This document shows positions 1-9,140 of a DNA stretch of 64,000 bases, in pieces; within the stretch, counting starts at the first letter, position 1, and each line of letters opens with the position of its first letter. A program made the translations under genes and the position numbers. Under the pieces are notes generated by a model, which did no database searches, was not told the DNA's origin, and saw only the letters and a program-made list of their open reading frames with translations. The stretch comes from Lacinutrix sp. MedPE-SW. Its GTDB lineage: Bacteria > Bacteroidota > Bacteroidia > Flavobacteriales > Flavobacteriaceae. The stretch covers positions 124,001-188,000 of the forward strand of contig NZ_MPCX01000002.1 of NCBI RefSeq assembly GCF_001874145.1, in the 5' to 3' direction.

Positions 1-690
1 TCTAAGTATAAATTAAGCATTAATTTTAAGCAAATTATTATATTTTCTGGACTTATATTCAGTATTTTTTATTTTATTATAATTATGTCTATACTAAGAA
101 ATTATGGTGGTTTTAAAGCTGATAATTTTCTCGAGGCAACAACATATGTTGATGATTATATAAAATCTAAAAATTTTGTTGCTGGGTTTATGAATAATTT
201 AGAAATTTCTTCTACATATCTGCATTCTAACAATGTTATAGAATATATTAAAAAAGATAAAATAGACTTTGCATTGGGAGAAACAATTATAAAACCACTT
301 TTTATAATACTACCAAGAAAGTATTTTGTTTTTAAACCGCGTAGTGCAATTGATATATATACAACTAAACATGATGATAAATTTAGAAATCGTGGAGGAT
401 CATTTCCTGTTAGTGTACAATCAGAACTTTATTTAAACTTCGGGTATTTAAGTTATATTTTCGCCCTTATATTTTTTACTTTTTTTAATGGTGTCTATAA
501 AAATGTATTAAACTTAATAAAAGAAAATAGAATATTAAATTATGTTTATTTATTATATACCTATGAAATATTCTTAGCTCTAATTAGAGGATCTGGTTTA
601 GATATATTTACAGTTTATACTATAATTTTTATAATATTTTTCTTCATCTACAAGTTGTTTTTAAAACTTAGTTATGTATTTATTAAGTAA
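1..690 (+). CDS. Oligosaccharide repeat-unit polymerase (Wzy-like), 5' end outside the window
   Basis: The reading frame is open from base 1, so the ATG at base 85 is probably internal and the gene starts upstream of the window. The visible 229 residues begin with a hydrophobic segment, followed by a polar loop and three C-terminal membrane segments. The loop ends in GGSFPVSVQSELYLNFGYLS; a GG.P.S....LY.NFGY pattern in a periplasmic loop is typical of repeat-unit polymerases, which join lipid-linked oligosaccharide units in the inner membrane. The next gene overlaps it by 17 nt, so the two are probably translated together. Sequence identity within this family is low, so polymerase is a family-level call. 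Confidence 0.65.
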   Translation, partial: SKYKLSINFKQIIIFSGLIFSIFYFIIIMSILRNYGGFKADNFLEATTYVDDYIKSKNFVAGFMNNLEISSTYLHSNNVIEYIKKDKIDFALGETIIKPLFIILPRKYFVFKPRSAIDIYTTKHDDKFRNRGGSFPVSVQSELYLNFGYLSYIFALIFFTFFNGVYKNVLNLIKENRILNYVYLLYTYEIFLALIRGSGLDIFTVYTIIFIIFFFIYKLFLKLSYVFIK

Positions 691-1822
691 AAAAATATTA
701 AAAAACTCAAATACGCTTTTGCTAGCTTTATTTGGTTTTTTTTTGCCGCTTAGCCTTTTTTTTAATGGTAACACTATTGTTATGATATTGCTACTATTAA
801 ATGTTGGTTACGACTTGCTAAAAAGAAAGAGTTTTATTTTTGATAAAAGCATCTTCCTTTTGGTTTACTTCTTAATACTATGCTTGACCTTTTTTTATAG
901 TGAAGAACTAAATTTAGGTGTTAAAATGATAGTTAAGAGTCTTCCGTTTTTATTAATACCTTTAGGTTTATTGACAACATCAAAAGTATCTAATAGACAA
1001 CTAAACATATTGTCTATAGGTTTTTTTTTAGGGAATATAACAACCATAATAATTTCATTTATTTATGGAGTAGTAGTTTTTAAAAACAATCCATTACCTT
1101 TAAAAAATGGTTTTTCATACTTTACAAGCTACGTAGATATTCATCCGTCATATTTTTCAATTTTTATTCTCTATTCTGTATTACTTTTATTTTGGAATAA
1201 TAGAAATAATAAAGATTTTACAAATTTTAAAAAATTAATAATTTTCATATCGTTAATAGCTATTCAATTGTATTTAAAGAGTAGGGCAGGATTATTAGCT
1301 ACTACAATTATATTTTTAGTTTATAGTTTTTTACATTTAAAAAAAAGAGGCTTATATTTAATTTTATTAATTCCAATTGTTTTAATAACTGTATTTAAAA
1401 AAGACGATTTTTTAAATAGAAATACTTCTGGATCAATTGAAGATAGAGTGAGGATATGGGAAAGCTCAATAGAGGTTATTGAAAACAATTTACTTTTAGG
1501 AGTTGGGATTGGCGATTATCAATTTGAATTAGATAAACAATATTATTTAAATTCTTTTGATCATGGAATTAATGATAGATTAAACTGTCATAATCAATAT
1601 TTACAAACCTTTGTAACATCTGGAATATTAGGAATTTTATCACTATTAAGTGTTTTTACAGCTTTGTTATATCGTGCAATAAAAAATAAAAATGAAATTA
1701 TTTTATATTTTTTAATTTCAGTTTCAATTTTAATGTTTTTTGATTCTGTTTTAGTGAGGCAACATGGTATATTATTTTTCACCTTTTTCTCAACAATCTT
1801 ACTTAAATATAAAAGCGAATGA
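674..1822 (+). CDS. O-antigen ligase family membrane protein (WaaL/Wzy_C-like)
   Basis: A 382-residue protein with about ten hydrophobic segments. The motif SRAGLLATTIIF near residue 203 and a large loop ending in CHNQYLQTFVTSGILGILSL near residue 305 match the Wzy_C/O-antigen ligase family, where the R and H residues matter for glycan transfer. It would act in the inner membrane, either moving finished glycan from undecaprenyl pyrophosphate to an acceptor or polymerising repeat units. The start overlaps the preceding polymerase-like gene by 17 nt and the stop overlaps the next ATG as ATGA. The gene contains several T8-T9 runs but the frame is intact. Ligase and polymerase cannot be told apart from the sequence alone. 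Confidence 0.7.
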   Translation: MYLLSKKILKNSNTLLLALFGFFLPLSLFFNGNTIVMILLLLNVGYDLLKRKSFIFDKSIFLLVYFLILCLTFFYSEELNLGVKMIVKSLPFLLIPLGLLTTSKVSNRQLNILSIGFFLGNITTIIISFIYGVVVFKNNPLPLKNGFSYFTSYVDIHPSYFSIFILYSVLLLFWNNRNNKDFTNFKKLIIFISLIAIQLYLKSRAGLLATTIIFLVYSFLHLKKRGLYLILLIPIVLITVFKKDDFLNRNTSGSIEDRVRIWESSIEVIENNLLLGVGIGDYQFELDKQYYLNSFDHGINDRLNCHNQYLQTFVTSGILGILSLLSVFTALLYRAIKNKNEIILYFLISVSILMFFDSVLVRQHGILFFTFFSTILLKYKSE

Positions 1823-2781
1823 AAAAAAATATTTTTTTATATTTAAGTATATTTTGTTTTACTATAGTTAATTCGCAAATTGATTTGAACCGTTGTAACG
1901 TAAAACAGAAACAGAGCTTTACTGTTAACAATATTCAATTTACAGATTCACTATTTATCCAGCAATCGTATACAATTAGTACATTATATGTTTCTAGAAA
2001 TGATGGTTCTGGAAAAATAACAACAATAAATGGCTCTCCTTTAGGCATAAAATATGCTTTAGTAAATGATGCCCAATCTTATATAGCTATTGTAGATTAT
2101 AATAATTCATTTAAAATAATTGATTACCCATTAAATACAATAGTTAAAGAGATACAAATTAACGCAGCCACTATCACCTCTGCCGTATGGTATAAAGACG
2201 TTTTAATTTTTGGGCTTAAAAATGGTATAATTCAATTACATTCAATTAAAGATAAAAGTGTAAGGTCTTACAAAATACATGAAGCAGCTATAGTTAAATT
2301 AAAAACATATAATAGTAATATATTATCAATTTCACATGATAATTATCTTAAAGAGATAAGTATCAATCAGGAAGGAAAGGTAATAAATGAAGTTTACTTG
2401 TCAAAAATTCCAACAGCTCTTGCAATTAATCCTACAAATAATAAAATAGCAATAGGAACTTTTGAAGGAGACATTTTAATTTTAGATTCTAAAAAATTTA
2501 ATATAGAAAAAGAATTTAAAATTCATAAAAACCTTATTACAAAAATTAAGTTTTTTGATGAGCTAAGATTAATAACTTCATCGTTTGATAAAAAAATTAA
2601 AATTTTAAACATTGAATCATTTAACACCAAGACTCTATTTAGTTCTAAAGATTATGTAATGAATTTTGATTTCAATACCAAAAAACTTATCTACTCAGTT
2701 AGAGATGGTGAATTGGTATTTTTAAATTTAGAATGTAATGATAATAAAGGTTTACTTAATTTATTTAGCACGTTTAAATAA
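1819..2781 (+). CDS. Exported WD40-like beta-propeller protein
   Basis: A 320-residue protein with a typical Sec signal peptide, MKKNIFLYLSIFCFTIVNSQ, so it is probably periplasmic or surface-exposed. The rest consists of WD40-like blades of about 40 residues. Examples are LALSINPTNNKIAIG-type strands followed by GDILILD, and LRLITSSFDKKIKILNI near residues 250-270. The start overlaps the stop of the upstream ligase-like gene as ATGA, which ties it to the polysaccharide operon. No catalytic residues are evident; a binding or scaffold role is inferred from the fold only. A WD40 protein is not a standard component of such loci. Confidence 0.6.
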   Translation: MKKNIFLYLSIFCFTIVNSQIDLNRCNVKQKQSFTVNNIQFTDSLFIQQSYTISTLYVSRNDGSGKITTINGSPLGIKYALVNDAQSYIAIVDYNNSFKIIDYPLNTIVKEIQINAATITSAVWYKDVLIFGLKNGIIQLHSIKDKSVRSYKIHEAAIVKLKTYNSNILSISHDNYLKEISINQEGKVINEVYLSKIPTALAINPTNNKIAIGTFEGDILILDSKKFNIEKEFKIHKNLITKIKFFDELRLITSSFDKKIKILNIESFNTKTLFSSKDYVMNFDFNTKKLIYSVRDGELVFLNLECNDNKGLLNLFSTFK

Positions 2782-2795
2782 CTAAAAATAAAAAC

Positions 2796-4085
2796 TTGAA
2801 AAAACCAATAGAAAAAATTTTAAAAAATAAACTAATATCAGATTCTTTTTGGGCTCTTATGGGCAATGTTATTTTTAAAGGTTTATCGCTATTAGGAGGC
2901 ATACTAGTAGCTAGACTTTTAGGAAAAAGTGTGTTTGGAGAATTTAGTATTATTAAAACCACATTTATATCAGTTGCATTTATAACTACATTGGGTTTTG
3001 GTTATACTACAACAAAGTTCGTAGCAGATTATAAAAAAAAACACCCTCAAAAACTTTATGCGATATTTAAATTTACTCAAAAAACAATTTTAATTTTAAC
3101 AATAATTGCTTTTTTAATAGTTATTCTATTTTCTAAAAATATAGCTGCTTTAATTTTAGAAAACGAATCAATGTATCTCTATGTTAGATTAGTGGCAATT
3201 TTAATTGTTTTAAACAGTTTAAACTTTTTATATGTAGGTTACTTATCTGGATTAGGTTTATTTAAAAAAATGGCTAAGATTAACGTATATATAGGAGTAA
3301 TTACTTTTATTCTAAGTGTTAGTCTTACATATTTTTTTAGTCTAATAGGAGCTTTAATTGCTTTAGTTATAGCTCAATCAATAAATGTATTTGCAAATTA
3401 TAATTTAATTTCTAAAAACATTCAAATAAATAAAACTGAAAAAGATAAAATTCTTAATAAAAAAATCCTACTATACTCTTTACCAATTGCTATACAAGAA
3501 ACAGTATATGCAATTATGTCGTGGTTGATAAATTTTTTAATAATACTATATGTTTCATTTGGAGAATTAGGTATGTATACAGCGGCAATTCAATTAAATG
3601 CCATAATTTTGTTTATACCAGGAATATTAAGAAATGTAGTGCTTTCTCATTTGTCTAAAAATTCTGACAATGAAAACTCTCATAAAACCGTACTTAATAC
3701 AATTTTAATTATCAATATACTAGCAACTTTAATCCCATGTATATTAGTTTTTATATTTAGTGATTTTGTCTCTAGTTTTTATGGAAGTACCTATCAAGGC
3801 CTTTCAGATTTAATTGAAATTTCAATTTTCACAACAGTTTTTGTAAGTATTAGTAACGTATATGTACAAGCTTATATGTCAAAAAATATGAATTGGACAA
3901 TGTTGTTCTTTAGAATAATTCGTGACGCTGGAATTGTTCTTTTATTTATATATTTAATTAATGAAAATAAGCCTGGAGCATCGTCTATGATTTACTCAAA
4001 GCTAATCCTTAGTGCTATATTTATGATAATTATGGTGCTTTTTTATAAGTTTAAATCGAGATCAATTACAAATGAGAGAACTTAA
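2796..4085 (+). CDS. Polysaccharide flippase, Wzx/MATE-like (PST family)
   Basis: A 429-residue protein with about twelve membrane segments. The N-terminal pattern (FWALMGNVIFKGLSLLGGIL, then ARLLGKSVFGEFSIIKT) is characteristic of Wzx/RfbX oligosaccharide flippases, which move undecaprenyl-linked repeat units across the inner membrane. The start is TTG at 2796: it lies 14 nt after the previous stop, and the next in-frame Met (residue 22) is already inside the first membrane segment. It overlaps the next gene by 14 nt. With the flanking polymerase- and ligase-like genes it indicates a Wzy-dependent pathway. Confidence 0.85.
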   Translation: MKKPIEKILKNKLISDSFWALMGNVIFKGLSLLGGILVARLLGKSVFGEFSIIKTTFISVAFITTLGFGYTTTKFVADYKKKHPQKLYAIFKFTQKTILILTIIAFLIVILFSKNIAALILENESMYLYVRLVAILIVLNSLNFLYVGYLSGLGLFKKMAKINVYIGVITFILSVSLTYFFSLIGALIALVIAQSINVFANYNLISKNIQINKTEKDKILNKKILLYSLPIAIQETVYAIMSWLINFLIILYVSFGELGMYTAAIQLNAIILFIPGILRNVVLSHLSKNSDNENSHKTVLNTILIINILATLIPCILVFIFSDFVSSFYGSTYQGLSDLIEISIFTTVFVSISNVYVQAYMSKNMNWTMLFFRIIRDAGIVLLFIYLINENKPGASSMIYSKLILSAIFMIIMVLFYKFKSRSITNERT

Positions 4086-5274
4086 ACAAAACTTATTAAT
4101 TAAAATTGCAATTTGTTCTTTTTATATAGTCATACTTTTTGATTTTATAACAAAAGTGCTATTAATATATTCTAATGACACATTCTCTAAGTTTAGTTTT
4201 ATTCCTAAAGTAGTAATCTTATGTACTATGCTATTTGTTTGTTTCTATTTAGGTACTAAGCAAAAAATTAAATTTATTATTTTATATACTCTAATGTTTT
4301 TTTTTGCAGTATTAGCATATTTAAACCTATACTTAGATTTTCAATTAAAAACGCTTTACAAACAACTTTATAGCCTTCTTTTATATTCATATCCATTTAT
4401 TTTGGTTAGCTTCTTTAATGTTATTGGCAAAAATAATAGGAGAGCAATTATATTATCTCTAGAAAAGCATATTTTAATAATAGGAGTAATAAGTAGTATC
4501 TTAATTTTTATAGGTCTAATTACTAAAATTGAACTTTTCAGGTCATATAGTTTCTCAAACAGATTTGGATATAATGGAATTTTTTTAAAAACTTCAGAAG
4601 CTAGTTATTTTTATATTTGTTTATTATTATTATGCCTATACTTATTTAACAATAAGTATAAATTACTTTTTATTATTTCAACATTACTTAGTTCTTTATT
4701 AGTGGGAACCAAAGTTGTTTGGTTAAGTATTTTTTTAATAATTCTTATTTATTCATTTAAAAAATATAAAAAAACAACTGCAATATTTTTACTTATACCT
4801 ATTACTGTATATTTTAACTTTAGACAAAAAATAGACTCTTATTTAATAGAATTATGGCCAAGAGGAGAAATTTTATATAACGAAAACGGTATTATAACAA
4901 TCTTAACTTCTACAAGAGACATATTGTTAGAAAGAACAATTCTTTTTTCAAAAGAAAATTGGTCTTTCATAAACTATCTTTTTGGAGGTAATAAGTATTG
5001 GCTACATAAAGTAGAATTTGAATTTATAGATTTGTTTTTTTTATTTGGAATATTTGGAATAATAATATTTTACCTTTTCTTAAAAAATAGATTTATAAAT
5101 AGATTACAAGGGAGTTTTAGTAAGTATACGTTAATTATTATTTTAATTTGTGCTTTCTTTGCAGGGAATTTTTTTAAAAGCTTTTTAAGCTTTACTGTGT
5201 TTTATTTAGTTTTTGAGATAATAATTTTAAAAGAAAAAAAACTATTGTACGATAAAACATCAAAAATTAAATAA
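4072..5274 (+). CDS. O-antigen polymerase/ligase-like membrane protein
   Basis: A 400-residue protein with about ten hydrophobic segments. After the central membrane block comes a loop with TSTRDILLERTILF and then an acidic stretch (KVEFEFIDLFFLFGIFG). This layout is seen in Wzy/O-antigen polymerases and colanic-acid-type WcaD proteins. It lies between a flippase and a GT4 gene and overlaps the flippase by 14 nt, as expected for a polymerase. With the truncated gene at the window start it would be the second polymerase candidate of the locus, so the exact role is uncertain. Confidence 0.55.
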   Translation: MRELKQNLLIKIAICSFYIVILFDFITKVLLIYSNDTFSKFSFIPKVVILCTMLFVCFYLGTKQKIKFIILYTLMFFFAVLAYLNLYLDFQLKTLYKQLYSLLLYSYPFILVSFFNVIGKNNRRAIILSLEKHILIIGVISSILIFIGLITKIELFRSYSFSNRFGYNGIFLKTSEASYFYICLLLLCLYLFNNKYKLLFIISTLLSSLLVGTKVVWLSIFLIILIYSFKKYKKTTAIFLLIPITVYFNFRQKIDSYLIELWPRGEILYNENGIITILTSTRDILLERTILFSKENWSFINYLFGGNKYWLHKVEFEFIDLFFLFGIFGIIIFYLFLKNRFINRLQGSFSKYTLIIILICAFFAGNFFKSFLSFTVFYLVFEIIILKEKKLLYDKTSKIK

Positions 5275-5279
5275 TATTT

Positions 5280-6353
5280 ATGAGCAAGAAAATTTTATTT
5301 ATAACACAAAAACTCAAACACTATAGAGTACCAATACTAAATTTAATTTCTTCTAATGAAAATATAGATTTAACTGTTGCTCATTCAGGGAAAAAAACTA
5401 TTCAAAAAAATATAAATTTCAAAGAATTAATTATACCCCAAAAAAAAATTGGACCCTTCTATTTACAAGGAGATAATTTTGTGAAACTTTGTAATTCATT
5501 CGATGTTGTTGTAGTGATGTGTTATTTACAAAACATTTCCTATATGCAATTACAATTTTTAAAGAACAGGAAATTTAAACTAATATATTGGGGAATTGGA
5601 GTTAAAGCATCTCAAAACAGTAAATTCGATTCTCCAACTATCTTAAATTATTTTAGATATTTTATTGCAAGAAAGGCAGACGCGATGATTTTTTATTCAG
5701 ATTATGCTAAAAACAAGCATGTAGCAAGAAAAATAAATCCGAATAAACTATTTGTTATGCAAAATACTATTGAAGTTCAAGAACAAATTAATACAGAAGT
5801 TGATAAAAACTGTATTTTGTTTGTAGGAACATTAAATAAATCTAAAAAAATATTTTTATTATTTGAAGCATATAAGGAAGCATTAATACTCTATAAAGAT
5901 TTACCTTTGTTAAAAATTGTCGGTGACGGCGAAGATTATCTAGAAGCCAAAAAATGGGTTGTAGATAATAATTTAGAAAATAAAATTATTTTATATGGAG
6001 CAATTTATGAACAAATTGAACTCGAAAAACTATTTAAATCAGCGTTAGCCACAATATCTCCAGGACAAGCTGGATTATCAGTTCTGTCTAGTTTTGCATA
6101 TGGTGCACCATTTATAACTAGCTCTAATGCAATTACAGGAGGAGAAAGATTGAATATAAAAAATAATTATAATGGATTGCTTTTTGAAAATGACAATGAG
6201 TTAAAAGAGATACTAATTGATATTCATAATAATCCAGAAAAATATATAGAATTAGGTAAAAATGCAAAAGAGTTTTACTTAAAATATAGAACACCAGAAA
6301 ACATGGCTAATTCTTTTATAGATGCCGTAAAATATGTAATACAAAAACAATGA
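5280..6353 (+). CDS. Glycosyltransferase family 4
   Basis: A 357-residue GT-B fold enzyme. The N-terminal half starts [20 protein letters not shown]. The C-terminal half has the donor-site strand [13 protein letters not shown], then [12 protein letters not shown], and the nucleotide-sugar region [20 protein letters not shown] with [17 protein letters not shown]. This matches GT4 (CapM/RfaB-like) enzymes, which add one sugar to a lipid-linked intermediate on the cytoplasmic face. It starts 5 nt after the upstream polymerase-like gene and ends in an ATGA overlap with the acyltransferase. Donor and linkage cannot be read from sequence. Confidence 0.8.
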   Translation: MSKKILFITQKLKHYRVPILNLISSNENIDLTVAHSGKKTIQKNINFKELIIPQKKIGPFYLQGDNFVKLCNSFDVVVVMCYLQNISYMQLQFLKNRKFKLIYWGIGVKASQNSKFDSPTILNYFRYFIARKADAMIFYSDYAKNKHVARKINPNKLFVMQNTIEVQEQINTEVDKNCILFVGTLNKSKKIFLLFEAYKEALILYKDLPLLKIVGDGEDYLEAKKWVVDNNLENKIILYGAIYEQIELEKLFKSALATISPGQAGLSVLSSFAYGAPFITSSNAITGGERLNIKNNYNGLLFENDNELKEILIDIHNNPEKYIELGKNAKEFYLKYRTPENMANSFIDAVKYVIQKQ

Positions 6354-6994
6354 AATCATATTTAAAGTCTTTTATTTCTCCTAAAAAAATCTTTTACAAA
6401 AACATTTCATTTTTAGCTTATTGGTCTAATGATTCAACTTTTTCAAAACATTCTGAGATAAGAAGATTTGCAAAATTAAAAAGCTGTAAAATAGGGAAGT
6501 ATAGTAGAGTAAACCCTAATAGTAAATTCTCTAATGTTACAGTTGGTAATTTCACAGCTATTGGTAGAGATACAACAATTGGCTTAGGTAAACACCCATT
6601 AAATTATGTTTCTACTCAAAATATTTTTTATAAAAAAAATAATATGAATAATCAATGGGTGAAAAATATAGATTTTCCTGCAGAGAGAACTTATATTGGT
6701 AATGACGTGTGGATAGGTGTAGAAGCAATGATTTTAGATGGTGTGGTTATTGGAGATGGAGCAGTAATTGGAGCAAGATCTGTAGTGACTAAAGATATAC
6801 CTCCGTATGCTATTGCAGTAGGAAGTCCTGCTAAAGTTATAAAGTATAGGTTAGAAAAAGAAGTAATAGAAAGATTATTAGAAATAAAATGGTGGGATTT
6901 TACAGACGAAAAAATTTCTGAAAAAGTAGAGTTTTTTAGAGAAAAAGAAGTAACAATTGATGTTCTAAATAAATACTTTCCTAAAGAAAAATAA
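6350..6994 (+). CDS. Left-handed beta-helix acyltransferase (CatB/LbH family)
   Basis: A 214-residue hexapeptide-repeat protein. Repeats such as [20 protein letters not shown] and [17 protein letters not shown] run through residues 115-160, followed by the usual closing motif [12 protein letters not shown]. Family members transfer acetyl or other acyl groups from CoA to sugars. It has an ATGA overlap with the upstream GT4 gene, so it probably decorates the same repeat unit. The active-site histidine may be in [11 protein letters not shown] near residue 80. Substrate unknown. Confidence 0.8.
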   Translation: MKSYLKSFISPKKIFYKNISFLAYWSNDSTFSKHSEIRRFAKLKSCKIGKYSRVNPNSKFSNVTVGNFTAIGRDTTIGLGKHPLNYVSTQNIFYKKNNMNNQWVKNIDFPAERTYIGNDVWIGVEAMILDGVVIGDGAVIGARSVVTKDIPPYAIAVGSPAKVIKYRLEKEVIERLLEIKWWDFTDEKISEKVEFFREKEVTIDVLNKYFPKEK

Positions 6995-7001
6995 ATTTAA
7001 T

Positions 7002-9116
7002 ATGAAGCAAATCCTTCAATCCTTTAAAACAGGTAGTACAGAGTTAACTGATGTCCCAGCACCAAAAGTAAAAAGAGGACAAGTACTAATACAAACCACA
7101 AGAAGTTTAGTGTCTTTAGGTACAGAACGAATGTTAGTTGAGTTTGGAAAAGCATCTCTTATACAAAAAGCAAGACAACAGCCAGATAAGGTAAAAATGG
7201 TTTTAGATAAAATTAAAGCTGAAGGCCTTATGCCAACTTTAGAAACTGTTTTTAACAAATTAGAACAACCACTACCTTTAGGGTATTGTAATGTAGGAAA
7301 AGTCATAGCTGTTGGTGAAGGTGTTTCAGGATTTAAGGTAGGTGACAGAGTCGCTTCAAATGGACAACATGCAGAATTTGTATGTATTCCACAAAACTTA
7401 GTAGCACACATACCAGATAGTTTAACAGATGAAGAAGCAGCATTTACTGTTATAGGAGCAATTGGTTTACAAGGAATACGTTTAATTAACCCAACAATGG
7501 GAGAAACCATTGTGGTTATAGGTCTAGGATTAATAGGTTTATTAACAGCCGAAATGTTAATAGCTAATGGCTGTAAAGTAATAGGTTATGACTTAGACGA
7601 TTCTAAAGTTGAGATGGCAAAATCTAAGGGCGTTATTGCTTTTAACCCAACTAAAGGTAATGATCCAGTTAAATTTGTTTTTGAAAACACAAACAATGTT
7701 GGAGCAGATGGTGTAATTATAACCGCTTCTGCTAAAACAAACGATATTATTTCTCAAGCTGCCAACATGAGTAGACAGCGAGGTAGAATTGTTTTAGTTG
7801 GTGTTATTGGTTTAAATATTTCTAGAGCAGACTTTTATGAAAAAGAATTAAGTTTTCAAGTTTCTTGTTCTTATGGGCCAGGAAGATATGATGATGATTA
7901 CGAACAAAAAGGAATAGATTATCCATTGCCATTTGTACGTTGGACAGAAAAAAGAAACTTCGAAACTGTATTACAACTTATAGAAACAGGTAAGTTACAA
8001 GTTAAAGAGCTTGTTTCTGATGTGACACCATTAGAAGAGTTCAATAAAATTTACGGTAATATTGGGCAATCAAAATCTATTGCTTCTATAATTAAGTATA
8101 ACGAAAATAATGTTCCAGATCACAGCATCACTGTTAATAAAAAGGAGTTAGAAGTAAATAAAGGTGTTATAGCATTAGTAGGTGCAGGAAATTTTACTAA
8201 AATGACCTTGTTACCAGCCTTAAAAGGAACAGATGCGCAAATAAAACACATTGTGTCTTCAGGTGGTGTTAACGGTACTGCTCTTGCAGAAAAGCACAAC
8301 ATTGCACAAAGTACAACAGATTACAATTTGGTTTTAGATGATGAAGATGTAAATTTAGTAATGATAACTACAAGGCATAATTTACATGCTAACATGGTAA
8401 TTAAAGCTCTAAATAAAGGAAAACATGTATTTGTAGAAAAACCTTTAGCTTTAAATGCAGAAGAACTACAAAACATTGAAGAAGCTTATAAAGATAGTAA
8501 GGGTACTTTAATGATAGGTTTTAACCGTCGTTTTTCTCCACATACACAAAAAATGAAATCTATAATTGGAGATGCACCAATGAATATTATAGCTACCATG
8601 AATGCTGGTGCAATACCTCCAAATGTTTGGGTACATGACATGGCAGTTGGTGGCGGAAGAATTATTGGTGAAGCATGCCACTATTTAGACCTAATAGTAT
8701 ATTTAACAGGAAGTAAAATTAAAGCGGTTTGTATGAATGCTTTAGGAGAGAATCCAGAAGAGAATACAGATAACGCTTCTATTTTAGTAAAATTAGAAAA
8801 CGGCTCAACAGGTGTCGTTAATTATTTTGCAAATGGTGCAAAATCTTACTCTAAGGAACGTTTAGAGGTTTATTCTCAAGAGAAAACGATAACTATGGAT
8901 AACTTTATTAAAACTACTGGTTATGGTACTAAAGGGTTCTCTAAATTAAAAACGAAGTTAGATAAAGGTCATAAAAATCAATTTTCAACTATTTTAAGTG
9001 AATTAAAAAAAGGAAGTGTAGAGCTTATACCTTATAGTGAGTTAATTAACGTTACCAAAGCAAGTTTTGCAGCTATTGAAAGCTTAAAAGAAGGACAGTG
9101 GGTTGAGGTAAAATAA
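7002..9116 (+). CDS. Bi-domain oxidoreductase: zinc-type alcohol dehydrogenase fused to Gfo/Idh/MocA
   Basis: A single 704-residue protein carrying two NAD(P)-dependent enzymes. Residues 1 to about 360 are a medium-chain dehydrogenase-like domain with the Rossmann motif VVIGLGLIGLLTAEML near residue 170. Residues from about 388 on are Gfo/Idh/MocA-like, with GVIALVGAGNFTKMTLLPAL and the EKP motif in HVFVEKPLALN near residue 478. Canonical zinc-binding cysteines of alcohol dehydrogenases are not obvious in the first domain. Known members of this fused family occur next to heparinase-like proteins in exopolysaccharide loci, as here. A role in sugar oxidation or epimerisation is inferred; the substrate is unknown. 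Confidence 0.8.
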   Translation: MKQILQSFKTGSTELTDVPAPKVKRGQVLIQTTRSLVSLGTERMLVEFGKASLIQKARQQPDKVKMVLDKIKAEGLMPTLETVFNKLEQPLPLGYCNVGKVIAVGEGVSGFKVGDRVASNGQHAEFVCIPQNLVAHIPDSLTDEEAAFTVIGAIGLQGIRLINPTMGETIVVIGLGLIGLLTAEMLIANGCKVIGYDLDDSKVEMAKSKGVIAFNPTKGNDPVKFVFENTNNVGADGVIITASAKTNDIISQAANMSRQRGRIVLVGVIGLNISRADFYEKELSFQVSCSYGPGRYDDDYEQKGIDYPLPFVRWTEKRNFETVLQLIETGKLQVKELVSDVTPLEEFNKIYGNIGQSKSIASIIKYNENNVPDHSITVNKKELEVNKGVIALVGAGNFTKMTLLPALKGTDAQIKHIVSSGGVNGTALAEKHNIAQSTTDYNLVLDDEDVNLVMITTRHNLHANMVIKALNKGKHVFVEKPLALNAEELQNIEEAYKDSKGTLMIGFNRRFSPHTQKMKSIIGDAPMNIIATMNAGAIPPNVWVHDMAVGGGRIIGEACHYLDLIVYLTGSKIKAVCMNALGENPEENTDNASILVKLENGSTGVVNYFANGAKSYSKERLEVYSQEKTITMDNFIKTTGYGTKGFSKLKTKLDKGHKNQFSTILSELKKGSVELIPYSELINVTKASFAAIESLKEGQWVEVK

Positions 9117-9140
9117 CTTTTACTGGTTTAAAATTTTAAT

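Noticed and set aside
674-1060. T8-T9 runs in the ligase-like gene as phase-variation switches
   Set aside because: Such runs are common in DNA this AT-rich and the frame is intact; no second allele is visible.
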